DNA of 64,000 nt from Polaribacter sp. L3A8 (GTDB taxonomy: Bacteria; Bacteroidota; Bacteroidia; Flavobacteriales; Flavobacteriaceae): NCBI RefSeq assembly GCF_009796785.1, contig NZ_CP047026.1:3206501-3270500 (forward strand). The letters run 5' to 3'. The translations under genes were made by a program, and so were the position numbers. Every line of letters begins with the position of its first letter. Position 1 is the stretch's first letter. This document shows, in pieces, positions 1 to 8,395 of this stretch. Below the pieces are notes generated by a model. That model saw nothing but the letters and a program-made list of their open reading frames with translations. It did no database searches and was not told the origin of the DNA.

Positions 1-84
1 GAAGACTTGGCAAAGAAGTACAATGTAGATCAAGTTACCATTGCACAATTAGGTGGTAAGGAATGTGGTAAATGTCACTACTAG
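1..84 (+). CDS. actA: ActA C-terminal end, alternative complex III multihaem cytochrome c (partial)
   Basis: Only the last 27 codons are in the window, entering in frame at base 1 and ending at a TAG at 82-84. They end in CGKCHY, a c-type haem attachment motif (CxxCH) almost at the C-terminus. ActA is the pentahaem periplasmic subunit that starts the act operon in Bacteroidota, and actB follows 83 bp downstream, so the identity comes mostly from context plus the terminal haem motif. The main alternative is another multihaem cytochrome; the rest of the gene lies outside the window. Confidence 0.8.
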   Translation, partial: EDLAKKYNVDQVTIAQLGGKECGKCHY

Positions 85-104
85 TTAAAAAGAATTAAAA
101 ATTA

Positions 105-144
105 AAAGATTAAAAACTGAATGTAATTTTTAGTTTAAATCTTT
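105..144. other. Imperfect hairpin between actA and actB
   Basis: An A/T-only arm at 105-118 (aaagattaaaaact) pairs with 132-144 (agtttaaatcttt) around a short loop. It lies between actA and actB and has no T-tract, so it is more likely an mRNA processing or stability hairpin than a terminator. It could also be chance in such AT-rich sequence. Confidence 0.3.
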
Positions 145-167
145 CAATCATTAAATAAAAAGTATAA

Positions 168-3100
168 ATGGCTTCAGACAAAAAATACTGGCAAAGTGTT
201 GAGGAACTTAAAGGTAGTTCTATTGTTGAAACGTTAAGTAAAAACGAATTTGTAGAAGAAATTCCTACGGATGAGTTTTTAGGTGATAAAGAAACATTAG
301 AGAATTCTTCTACTTCACGTAGAGACTTTTTAAAATATGTTGGTTTTACTACAGCTGCTGCATCATTAGCTGCTTGTCAAGGACCAGTTAGAAAGGCTAT
401 TCCTTATGTTGTAAAACCAGACGATATAACTCTTGGAGTTGCAGATTGGTACGCAACTTCTATGGCAGATGGATACGATTTTGCAAACGTTTTAGTTAAA
501 ACACGTGAAGGTCGCCCTATTCAAATAATGCCCAATAAAGAAGCAAACGGAACAACAAGCGCAAGAGTACAAGCAGCGGTTCTTTCTTTATATGATGAAA
601 AATTACGTTTAAAAGCACCTACTAAAGGTGGTGAATCTATTTCTTGGTCAGCCGCTGATAAAGAAATTGGTGCTAAATTAAACGAGTTAAAAGAAGCAAA
701 TAAACCTGTTGTTTTATTAACGGGAACAATGGCTAGTCCATCTACAGATAAAATTGTTTCAGAATTTATAGCTGCAAATCCAAATGTAAAACATGTTGTT
801 TACGATGCTATTTCAGAATCTGGAGCAGCAGATGCTTTTATGGCAATGTACGGTAGACGTGTATTACCAAACTATCATTTACAAAATGCTAAAACAATTG
901 TTTCTTTTGGTGCAGATTTTCTTGGAGACTTTCACGGAGGATTAGAAAAACAATTTATTGCAGGTAGACAACCAGCAAAAGGACACATGTCTTACCATGT
1001 GCAGATTGAAAGTAACATGTCTTTAACAGGTGCAAATTCTGATAAAAGAGTGGTTGTAAAACCTTCTGATCAAGTATTTGCATTATTGAATTTATATAAC
1101 GCTATTACAGGAGCTAACGTTCCTTCTAAAGCAACTTCTATAGATGCAACAATTAAAAAATTAGCTTCAGACTTAAAGAAAGCTGGTTCTAAAGCGGTTG
1201 TATTAACAGGGTTAAATGATAAAAATGCACAACTAATTGCATTAGCAATTAACAAAGCATTAAATAGTGAAATTATTGATGTAAACAACACATTAAATAT
1301 CCGTCAAGGAAATGATGCTGAAGTTGCTCAATTAGTTTCTGATATGAAAGCAGGTAAAGTTGCAGGATTAATTTCTTACAATGTAGATCCTATTTATTCA
1401 TTATCAAGTTCATCAGATTTTTCTGAAGGATTAAAAAAATTAGAATTATCAGTAGCATTATCAACAGAAAATAATGATACCGTAAACGCATCTAATTATG
1501 CATTGCCAACTCCACACTTTTTAGAATCTTGGGGAGATACTCAATTTGATGAAGTAACTTATGGTTTAATGCAACCAACAATTCAGCCATTATTTAATAC
1601 ACGTCAGGTTCAAGACACGTTATTAAACTGGACTGGAAATGCAACAAAATATTACGATTATTTAAAATCTTTTGCTACTACTACTATTTTAGTTGGTGGT
1701 TCTTGGAACAAAGCCTTACATAATGGTTTCTTTACAAAAGAAGTTGTTGTTTCTGAAGCTGAGTTACCAGAGATATCTATTTTAGATGCTGCAGCTAAAC
1801 TTTCTAGTGCTGCTAAAAAAGCATCTGGTTTCGAATTAAACTTATATACTAAAACTGGTTTAGGTGATGGTAAGCAAGCAAACAATCCTTGGTTACAAGA
1901 ATTTCCAGATCCAATTACAAGAGCTTCTTGGGATAATTACTTAATGATGTCTATGGCTGATGCCAGAGAATTAGGTTTTTCTAATCCTGTAAAAGATAAC
2001 GGTGCTATAAATGGTGATTATGCCAAAGTATCTGTTAACGGTGTTGATGTTGTTGTTCCGGTAATGGTACAACCAGGTCAGGCAAAAGGTTCTGTAGGTT
2101 TAGCATTAGGTTATGGTAAAACGTTTGGTTTAAATAAAGAAATGCAAGTTGGTGTTAATGGATATCCATTATACAAAAACGGAAACAATATTCAATACGG
2201 AGTTACTATAGAAAAAGTATCTGGAACACATAAGTTTGCTTGTACACAAGTACAAAAAACAATTGCTGGTCGTCATGATATTTTAAAAGTAGCTTCTTTA
2301 AAAGATTATAACAGTAGTGCAGATCCAAAACATTCTTGGAACAAGCCTGCTTTTGTATCTTATGATCATCAAGAAGTAGAAGCAAAAACGATAGATTTAT
2401 GGGATGAGCACAACAGAGAAGTTGGTCATCACTTTAACTTATCAATAGATTTAACATCTTGTACTGGTTGTGGTGCCTGTGTTGTTGCATGTCATGCAGA
2501 AAACAATGTACCAGTTGTAGGTAAAAGAGAAGTTAGAGTTGGTAGAGATATGCACTGGTTGCGTATAGATAGATATTATTCTTCTGAAATAGCTACTCGA
2601 GAAGAGGCTAAAGCACAAGGATTAAGCGGAGGAGACTTATATAAAGCTATCGAAACGGAAGCTGAGAATCCAGAAGTTACTTTTCAACCAATGATGTGTC
2701 AGCACTGTAATCATGCTCCTTGTGAGACTGTTTGCCCAGTTGCAGCAACATCACATGGTCGTCAAGGTCAAAATCAAATGGCATATAACAGATGTGTAGG
2801 TACAAGATATTGTGCAAACAACTGTCCATATAGAGTTCGTCGTTTTAACTGGTTTCAATACTCAGACAATAATGAGTTTGATTTCAATATGAACAATGAC
2901 TATGGTAAAATGGTTTTAAACCCAGATGTTGTAGTTCGTTCTAGAGGAGTTATGGAGAAATGTTCTATGTGTATTCAAATGACACAAGCAACAATTCTAA
3001 AAGCTAAGAAAGAAGGAAGAGCTATTAATACAGATGAGTTTGAAACAGCTTGTTCTTCTGCTTGTACTACAGGAGCTATGGTTTTTGGAGATGTTAACAA

Positions 3101-3221
3101 CAAAGAAGATGAGGTAGCGGCATTAGCTGCAGATGATAGATCTTATCACGTCTTAGATTACTTACAAACGAAACCGAATGTAGTATATCAAGTTAAAATT
3201 AAAAACACAAACGAAGCGTAA
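168..3221 (+). CDS. actB: ActB, iron-sulfur/molybdopterin-like subunit of alternative complex III
   Basis: A 1017-aa protein that oxidises quinol together with the other Act subunits and passes electrons towards cytochrome c. The N-terminus carries a twin-arginine signal (SRRDFLKYVGF, Arg51-Arg52), so the folded protein is exported by Tat. The first two thirds resemble a molybdopterin oxidoreductase domain; in known ActB that domain lacks the cofactor. The C-terminal third is a ferredoxin-like module with four Cys clusters: C765/C768/C771/C775, C844/C847/C852/C856, C876/C882/C886 and C932/C935 with C962/C966. Family knowledge assigns three [4Fe-4S] and one [3Fe-4S] centres, and the three-Cys group fits the latter. 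Length is typical. The gene is second in an actABCDEF-coxBA array. The ATG at 168 is the only sensible start because it includes the whole Tat signal. Confidence 0.95.
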   Translation: MASDKKYWQSVEELKGSSIVETLSKNEFVEEIPTDEFLGDKETLENSSTSRRDFLKYVGFTTAAASLAACQGPVRKAIPYVVKPDDITLGVADWYATSMADGYDFANVLVKTREGRPIQIMPNKEANGTTSARVQAAVLSLYDEKLRLKAPTKGGESISWSAADKEIGAKLNELKEANKPVVLLTGTMASPSTDKIVSEFIAANPNVKHVVYDAISESGAADAFMAMYGRRVLPNYHLQNAKTIVSFGADFLGDFHGGLEKQFIAGRQPAKGHMSYHVQIESNMSLTGANSDKRVVVKPSDQVFALLNLYNAITGANVPSKATSIDATIKKLASDLKKAGSKAVVLTGLNDKNAQLIALAINKALNSEIIDVNNTLNIRQGNDAEVAQLVSDMKAGKVAGLISYNVDPIYSLSSSSDFSEGLKKLELSVALSTENNDTVNASNYALPTPHFLESWGDTQFDEVTYGLMQPTIQPLFNTRQVQDTLLNWTGNATKYYDYLKSFATTTILVGGSWNKALHNGFFTKEVVVSEAELPEISILDAAAKLSSAAKKASGFELNLYTKTGLGDGKQANNPWLQEFPDPITRASWDNYLMMSMADARELGFSNPVKDNGAINGDYAKVSVNGVDVVVPVMVQPGQAKGSVGLALGYGKTFGLNKEMQVGVNGYPLYKNGNNIQYGVTIEKVSGTHKFACTQVQKTIAGRHDILKVASLKDYNSSADPKHSWNKPAFVSYDHQEVEAKTIDLWDEHNREVGHHFNLSIDLTSCTGCGACVVACHAENNVPVVGKREVRVGRDMHWLRIDRYYSSEIATREEAKAQGLSGGDLYKAIETEAENPEVTFQPMMCQHCNHAPCETVCPVAATSHGRQGQNQMAYNRCVGTRYCANNCPYRVRRFNWFQYSDNNEFDFNMNNDYGKMVLNPDVVVRSRGVMEKCSMCIQMTQATILKAKKEGRAINTDEFETACSSACTTGAMVFGDVNNKEDEVAALAADDRSYHVLDYLQTKPNVVYQVKIKNTNEA

Positions 3222-3300
3222 AGGAATAAGAAGTGTTAAGATGTAATAGTCGGTCACTTTTAACCTTTGAAATTAAATATAAAAACTAAGTAATTAAAAT

Positions 3301-4755
3301 ATGTCTCATTACGAAGCACCCATAAGGGAACCTTTAGTATTAGGTGATAAAAGTTATCACGATATTACAGAAGACATTGCAAAGCCTATTGAAGGAGCTG
3401 CAAATAAAAACTGGTACATAGCATTTTATATTTCTTTGGCAGCAATGCTTTGGGGATTTGGATGTATTTTTTACACCGTAGGTACTGGTATTGGAGTCTG
3501 GGGATTGAACAAGAACATTGGATGGGCTTGGGATATTACTAACTTTGTTTGGTGGGTAGGTATTGGTCACGCAGGAACATTAATTTCTGCAGTACTATTA
3601 TTATTCCGTCAAAAATGGAGAATGGCAATTAACCGTTCTGCAGAAGCAATGACAATTTTTGCTGTTTTTCAGGCAGGATTGTTTCCTATTATTCACATGG
3701 GTAGACCATGGAATGGATATTGGGTATTGCCAATGCCAAATCAATTTGGATCATTGTGGGTAAACTTTAACTCGCCATTATTATGGGATGTTTTTGCTAT
3801 ATCAACATATTTATCTGTATCATTAGTTTTCTGGTGGACAGGTTTATTACCAGATTTTGCAATGATTAGAGATAGAGCTGTGAAACCTTTTCAAAAGAAA
3901 ATATATGCTTTATTATCATTCGGTTGGTCTGGAAGAGCTAAAGATTGGCAACGTTTCGAAGAAGTATCTTTGGTTCTTGCAGGTTTAGCAACTCCACTAG
4001 TACTTTCTGTACATACAATTGTATCTATGGATTTTGCTACATCTATTAACCCAGGTTGGCACTCAACTATTTTTCCTCCTTATTTCGTAGCAGGAGCAAT
4101 CTTTTCTGGATTTGCAATGGTACAAACGTTATTAGGAGTAATGAGAAAGGTTACTAATTTAGAAGATTATATTACACGTATGCACATTGAGTATATGAAC
4201 ATTGTAATTATCTTAACAGGTGGTATTGTAGCTGTAGCGTATGCAACAGAATTCTTTATTGCTTGGTATACAGGTTCACCTTATGAAAACTATACCTATT
4301 TATCTGTAGGGGCTGCAACTGGTCCTTATGCTTGGGCATTCTGGTCATTATTGATATTCAATATCTTTACACCTCAGTTATTATGGATTAAGAAATTTAG
4401 AAGAAGTTTTATAATTACTTTTATTATTTCTATCGCAATTAACATTGGTATGTGGTTTGAGCGTTTCGATATTATTGCAATTGTATTAAGTAAAGGTCAT
4501 TTACCATCTACATGGTGGCGTTTTGAACCTACGTTTGTAGATGTTGGTATTTTTGTTGGAACAATAGGATTCTTCTTTGTATTATTCTTATTGTATGCAA
4601 GAACATTCCCAGTTATCGCACAAGCAGAAGTAAAAACTATTTTAAAATCTTCTGGTGAATTTTACAAGAAGAGAAGAGAACAAGGGATACCTACTAAACC
4701 AGCTATTAACGTAGCAAATGCAGCAGGAACATCTGATAAATCTAATAAAGAATAA
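3301..4755 (+). CDS. actC: ActC, NrfD-like quinol-binding membrane subunit of alternative complex III
   Basis: A 484-aa polytopic protein of the NrfD/PsrC family with about ten hydrophobic segments beginning near residue 38. It is the integral-membrane partner of ActB, and in solved ACIII structures it holds the quinol site. The motif region WWVGIGHAGTLISA near residues 80-93 is characteristic of ActC. It lies 79 bp after actB and is followed after 2 bp by actD, so it is clearly in the same operon. ActF below is a diverged paralogue of the same fold. The hydrophilic tail rich in Lys, Thr and Asn is not unusual. Function is assigned from family and operon order. Confidence 0.95.
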   Translation: MSHYEAPIREPLVLGDKSYHDITEDIAKPIEGAANKNWYIAFYISLAAMLWGFGCIFYTVGTGIGVWGLNKNIGWAWDITNFVWWVGIGHAGTLISAVLLLFRQKWRMAINRSAEAMTIFAVFQAGLFPIIHMGRPWNGYWVLPMPNQFGSLWVNFNSPLLWDVFAISTYLSVSLVFWWTGLLPDFAMIRDRAVKPFQKKIYALLSFGWSGRAKDWQRFEEVSLVLAGLATPLVLSVHTIVSMDFATSINPGWHSTIFPPYFVAGAIFSGFAMVQTLLGVMRKVTNLEDYITRMHIEYMNIVIILTGGIVAVAYATEFFIAWYTGSPYENYTYLSVGAATGPYAWAFWSLLIFNIFTPQLLWIKKFRRSFIITFIISIAINIGMWFERFDIIAIVLSKGHLPSTWWRFEPTFVDVGIFVGTIGFFFVLFLLYARTFPVIAQAEVKTILKSSGEFYKKRREQGIPTKPAINVANAAGTSDKSNKE

Positions 4756-4757
4756 TT

Positions 4758-5285
4758 ATGGAATCATCAAAAGTTATTCACGCATTTTATAATGATGACG
4801 AAGTTCTAATGGACGCAGTGAAAGCTGTTAAAGCAGAACATCTTCATATAGAGGAAGTATTTTGTCCTTTTCCAGTACATGGTTTAGACAAAGCAATGGG
4901 ATTAGCTCCTACAAGATTGGCAATTACTGCATTTTTCTACGGAATTACAGGATTAGCTTTTGCTATCTGGATGACTAATTACATGATGATACAAGATTGG
5001 CCACAAGACATTGGTGGAAAGCCTAACTTTTCTTGGTGGACTAACATGCCAGCATTTGTGCCAATTATGTTTGAATTAACAGTGTTTTTTGCAGCCCACT
5101 TAATGGTAATTACTTTTTATATGAGAAGTAGAATATGGCCATTTAAAGAAGCAGAAAACCCAGACCCAAGAACTACAGATGATCATTTTTTAATGGAAAT
5201 ACCTGTAAACAATAATGAAGCTAAAATTACCGCTTTATTAGCAAAAACAGGAGCTGTAGAAATTAATGTAGTAGACAAGCACTAA
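4758..5285 (+). CDS. actD: ActD, DUF3341 membrane subunit of alternative complex III
   Basis: A 175-aa protein of the DUF3341 family. Two transmembrane segments (about residues 53-75 and 96-118) follow a cytoplasmic N-terminal part with the sequence HAFYNDDEVLMDAV. ActD is a structural subunit that packs against ActC in the complex and has no redox centre of its own. Only 2 bp separate it from the actC stop and 10 bp from actE, which points to translational coupling. Length and topology match the family. The motif EEVFCPFPVHGLDKAMGL (residues 33-50) is well conserved in ActD proteins, so the call is firm. Confidence 0.93.
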   Translation: MESSKVIHAFYNDDEVLMDAVKAVKAEHLHIEEVFCPFPVHGLDKAMGLAPTRLAITAFFYGITGLAFAIWMTNYMMIQDWPQDIGGKPNFSWWTNMPAFVPIMFELTVFFAAHLMVITFYMRSRIWPFKEAENPDPRTTDDHFLMEIPVNNNEAKITALLAKTGAVEINVVDKH

Positions 5286-5295
5286 TATATAGATA

Positions 5296-5838
5296 ATGAA
5301 GAATTTTAAATTAATTATCGCTTTAGTTACTCTTACAAGTATCATTTCTTGTAATGATAAACGTACGCGTCAATTGCAATATATGCCAGATATGTATGTG
5401 TCTGTTCCTTATGATGTAAATGGAGCAAATGGTTTAAATGGAGAACCTGTGAACTCTAAACCTGTTGCAGGTACAATACCAAGAGGAGGACATCCTTCTT
5501 ATGACATTCCTGACACAAATGAAGGGTATGAATTGGCTAAAACGACAAGAACGAATCCGTTAGAAGCAAATGAAGCGAATTTAACGAACGGAAAAGCGAT
5601 GTATGATATTTACTGCATATCTTGTCATGGAAAAAATGGTGACGGAAATGGAGTTCTATCTCAAAGGGATAAATTTTCTGGTATTCCTAACTATAAAGAT
5701 AGAGATATTACCGCAGGTAGTATTTACCATGTAATTATGCACGGTAAAAACTTAATGGGGTCACATGCATCTCAAACAACGTATACAGAGCGTTGGCAGA
5801 TAGTACAATACGTAGAAAAATTACGTTCAGAATTATAA
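5296..5838 (+). CDS. actE: ActE, monohaem cytochrome c lipoprotein of alternative complex III
   Basis: A 180-aa lipoprotein. The N-terminal signal ends in SIISC, a lipobox with Cys19. A cytochrome c domain follows with one haem motif CISCHG and a likely Met ligand in MHGKNLMGSH. ActE is a periplasmic haem subunit that hands electrons on to cytochrome c or directly to the oxidase. It starts 10 bp after actD. Its last codons (QYVEKLR) are copied in the intergenic sequence just before actF (see the direct repeat at 5805-5861). Assignment rests on haem motif, lipobox, length and operon position. Confidence 0.93.
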   Translation: MKNFKLIIALVTLTSIISCNDKRTRQLQYMPDMYVSVPYDVNGANGLNGEPVNSKPVAGTIPRGGHPSYDIPDTNEGYELAKTTRTNPLEANEANLTNGKAMYDIYCISCHGKNGDGNGVLSQRDKFSGIPNYKDRDITAGSIYHVIMHGKNLMGSHASQTTYTERWQIVQYVEKLRSEL

Positions 5839-5861
5839 TTACAATACGTAGAAAAATTACG
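5805..5861 (+). repeat. 21-bp direct repeat spanning the actE 3' end and the actE-actF gap
   Basis: Bases 5805-5825 and 5841-5861 are identical over 21 bp and offset by exactly 36 bp. The first copy encodes QYVEKLR at the ActE C-terminus. The second lies after the ActE stop, in the same reading frame, and runs without a stop into the ActF ATG at 5869. This looks like a small tandem duplication whose second copy became the 5' leader of actF. Confidence 0.85.
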
Positions 5862-5868
5862 AAAAGAT

Positions 5869-7314
5869 ATGTATCAATTCTCAGGTAAATTAAAAACATT
5901 CTCATTAGCACTAATTATTGTTGGTTTAGTGGGAATTGCTTATGGTTTTTATTCAGCACCTAAAACGGTTGAAGAAGCTAAAGAAATTATTGCTCAACAA
6001 GCTAGTCATGGTGATAGTCATGCAACTTCTCATGAAGTAGCTAAAACAGATGAGCATAAAGATGAAAGTCATTCTGCAAAAGAAGGACATCATGAAGTTG
6101 TAAAAGATGCTCACGCTACAGCAGACACTCATGGAGAACACCATGATGATGCACATGCAGAACATGTTTTACATCAATTAAAAAATAAACCTTGGTCAGC
6201 TTTATACGTATCGTTATTCTTCTTTTTAGGAATTACTTTATTAGTATTAACTTTTTATGCTATTCAAAGAGTTGCTCAAGCAGGTTGGTCTATTGTTCTT
6301 TTTAGAGTTATGGAAGCAATAACAGCTAATTTAGTACCAACATCTATTGTAATGGTTTTGGTTGTAATTTCAGCTGTGATGCATTGGAATCATATGTTCC
6401 CTTGGATGGGAGAAGGTATTTTCGATCCAACAAGTCCTAACTACGATCCTATAATTGATGGTAAATCTTGGTGGATTAATGTTCCAGGTTGGGCTATTAG
6501 AAGTATTATCTATTTAGCTATATGGAATGCGTACAGATGGTTTATCCGTAGAAATTCTATTAAAGAAGATACAGTTGATGACAATAACAAAACATATAAG
6601 TTAAGTTATAATGTTTCTGTTGGTTACATTTTCTTATTTATGATTACAGAAACTTTAATGTCTTGGGATTGGATTATGGGTCTTGATCCTCACTGGTTCT
6701 CTACATTATTTGCATGGTATGTATTAGCAAGTTTACTTGTAAGTGCATTAACTGTAATTGCTTTTGTAACAATTTATTTACGTTCTAAAGGTGCTTTGCC
6801 AGCTGTAAATGATAGTCATATTCATGATTTAGCTAAATATATGTTTGGTTTTTCTGTATTCTGGACTTATTTATGGTTCGCTCAGTTTATGTTAATTTGG
6901 TATGCAGATATTCCTGAAGAAACCACTTACTTTGCAATGAGGTTTAATGAATACAATTTACCATTTTTAGCAATGGTTGTTATGAATTTTGTTTTTCCAA
7001 TATTGTTATTATTAAATAGTGATTTTAAAAGTATTCCTTGGTTTGTGGTTATTGGAGGTATCGTTATCCTTGCCGGACATTATATTGATATCTTTGTAAT
7101 GGTTATGCCAGCAACTGTTGGTGCTCAATGGTCATTTGGTATTCCAGAAATTAGTTCATTATTGTTCTTTTTAGGAGTCTTTATTTATGCTACTTTTAAT
7201 GCATTTGCTAAAGCAAATCCTATACCAGTAAAGAATCCTTTCTTAGGTGAAAGTGAACATTATCATTATTATAATATTGAACACAGAGGTGAAGGTTCAG
7301 GAGATCATCATTAA
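5869..7314 (+). CDS. actF: ActF, second NrfD-like membrane subunit of alternative complex III, with His-rich insert
   Basis: A 481-aa polytopic protein related to ActC, forming the second large membrane subunit of ACIII. Transmembrane segment 1 spans about residues 10-28. Residues 47-102 form a soluble stretch with 14 histidines among Asp, Glu, Ala and Lys. About nine further membrane segments start near residue 110. The His-rich segment lies between the first helix and the rest of the membrane domain and may bind metal, but no role is known to me. The start at ATG 5869 is preferred; the frame is open upstream to the ActE stop because of the local duplication but holds no better start. The C-terminus is also His-rich (EHYHYYNIEH). 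Confidence 0.92.
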   Translation: MYQFSGKLKTFSLALIIVGLVGIAYGFYSAPKTVEEAKEIIAQQASHGDSHATSHEVAKTDEHKDESHSAKEGHHEVVKDAHATADTHGEHHDDAHAEHVLHQLKNKPWSALYVSLFFFLGITLLVLTFYAIQRVAQAGWSIVLFRVMEAITANLVPTSIVMVLVVISAVMHWNHMFPWMGEGIFDPTSPNYDPIIDGKSWWINVPGWAIRSIIYLAIWNAYRWFIRRNSIKEDTVDDNNKTYKLSYNVSVGYIFLFMITETLMSWDWIMGLDPHWFSTLFAWYVLASLLVSALTVIAFVTIYLRSKGALPAVNDSHIHDLAKYMFGFSVFWTYLWFAQFMLIWYADIPEETTYFAMRFNEYNLPFLAMVVMNFVFPILLLLNSDFKSIPWFVVIGGIVILAGHYIDIFVMVMPATVGAQWSFGIPEISSLLFFLGVFIYATFNAFAKANPIPVKNPFLGESEHYHYYNIEHRGEGSGDHH

Positions 7315-7352
7315 TAAATAATTTAAATTAAAATAATTAAGACGAGATAAAT

Positions 7353-8360
7353 ATGCTAGCTCTATTTTATATTTTTATAGCTGTTGCAATCGGTGTAAGT
7401 TTCTGGCAGATTACCAGAATAATGAACTTAAGAAGCGTAATTGCTACTGATAAAGACAATGCTACCCAAGGTAGAAATGCCATATACTTTATGGTGTTTT
7501 TATATGCAATGATGATTTATTGTTTAATCTTCATGAATGTTGTGATGTTACCAGAATCTGCTTCTTTTGAAGGAGAACATGATGATAACCTTTTTGATAT
7601 TACATTTTGGTTAATCGGTATCGTACAATTTTTAATGCAGTTTATACTTTTCTACTTTACTTTTAAATACAAAGGTGAAAAAGGTAAGAAAGCAAAATTT
7701 TATTCTGATAGTCATAAATTAGAAGCTATTTGGACGATAACTCCAGCGGTAGTTTTAGTGGTTTTAATCGGTTACGGATTATGGCAATGGAATAATGTTA
7801 TGGACTTATCTGATTTAGAAGATCCTGTTGTTATAGAAGTGTATTCTCAACAATTTAGATGGGATGCTCGTTATGCAGGAGAAGACAATACACTTGGTTT
7901 AGGTAACGTAAATTACATTAAAGGTATTAACACTTTGGGTGTTGATATGACAGATAAAAATTCATTAGACGATAAACAAGTTACTGAATTGTATTTGCCA
8001 AAAGGTAGAAAAATTCATTTCAAGTTCCGTTCTCAAGATGTTTTGCATTCTGCATACATGCCTCACTTTAGAGCACAAATGAATTGTGTTCCTGGTATGG
8101 TTACTCAATTTGGTTTTACACCAAAGTATACTACCGAAGAAATGAGACAACAACCTGAAGTAATTGAAAAAACGGCAGGTATCAATAAAATTAGAAAGGC
8201 AAAAGGAGAAGATCCTTATGTATTTGACTACCTTTTATTGTGTAATAAAATTTGTGGAGCTTCTCACTATAACATGCAAATGAAAATTACTGTTGTAGAG
8301 CCAGAAGAATACGACAAATGGATTGCAGAGCAACCAACATTAGCTTCAGTTATTAAATAA
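7353..8360 (+). CDS. coxB: Cytochrome c oxidase subunit II (CuA)
   Basis: A 335-aa subunit II of an aa3-type cytochrome c oxidase. An extra N-terminal hydrophobic segment is followed by the two usual transmembrane helices (about residues 48-68 and 80-103, with another near 130-150). A periplasmic cupredoxin domain follows. CuA ligands are visible: His232 in LHSAYMPH, then Cys297, Cys301, His305 and Met308 in the CNKICGASHYNM block. There is no fused cytochrome c domain, so electrons must come from a separate donor, plausibly ActE or a soluble cytochrome. It lies 38 bp after actF and 35 bp before coxA, in the same operon. Confidence 0.96.
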   Translation: MLALFYIFIAVAIGVSFWQITRIMNLRSVIATDKDNATQGRNAIYFMVFLYAMMIYCLIFMNVVMLPESASFEGEHDDNLFDITFWLIGIVQFLMQFILFYFTFKYKGEKGKKAKFYSDSHKLEAIWTITPAVVLVVLIGYGLWQWNNVMDLSDLEDPVVIEVYSQQFRWDARYAGEDNTLGLGNVNYIKGINTLGVDMTDKNSLDDKQVTELYLPKGRKIHFKFRSQDVLHSAYMPHFRAQMNCVPGMVTQFGFTPKYTTEEMRQQPEVIEKTAGINKIRKAKGEDPYVFDYLLLCNKICGASHYNMQMKITVVEPEEYDKWIAEQPTLASVIK

Positions 8361-8395
8361 TTATAATAAAAAATACACTACAAATTAATAAGATT

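Noticed and set aside
5836..5869. actE and actF considered as one frameshifted or stop-interrupted gene
   Set aside because: Both are complete and of normal length; the shared frame results from a small duplication.
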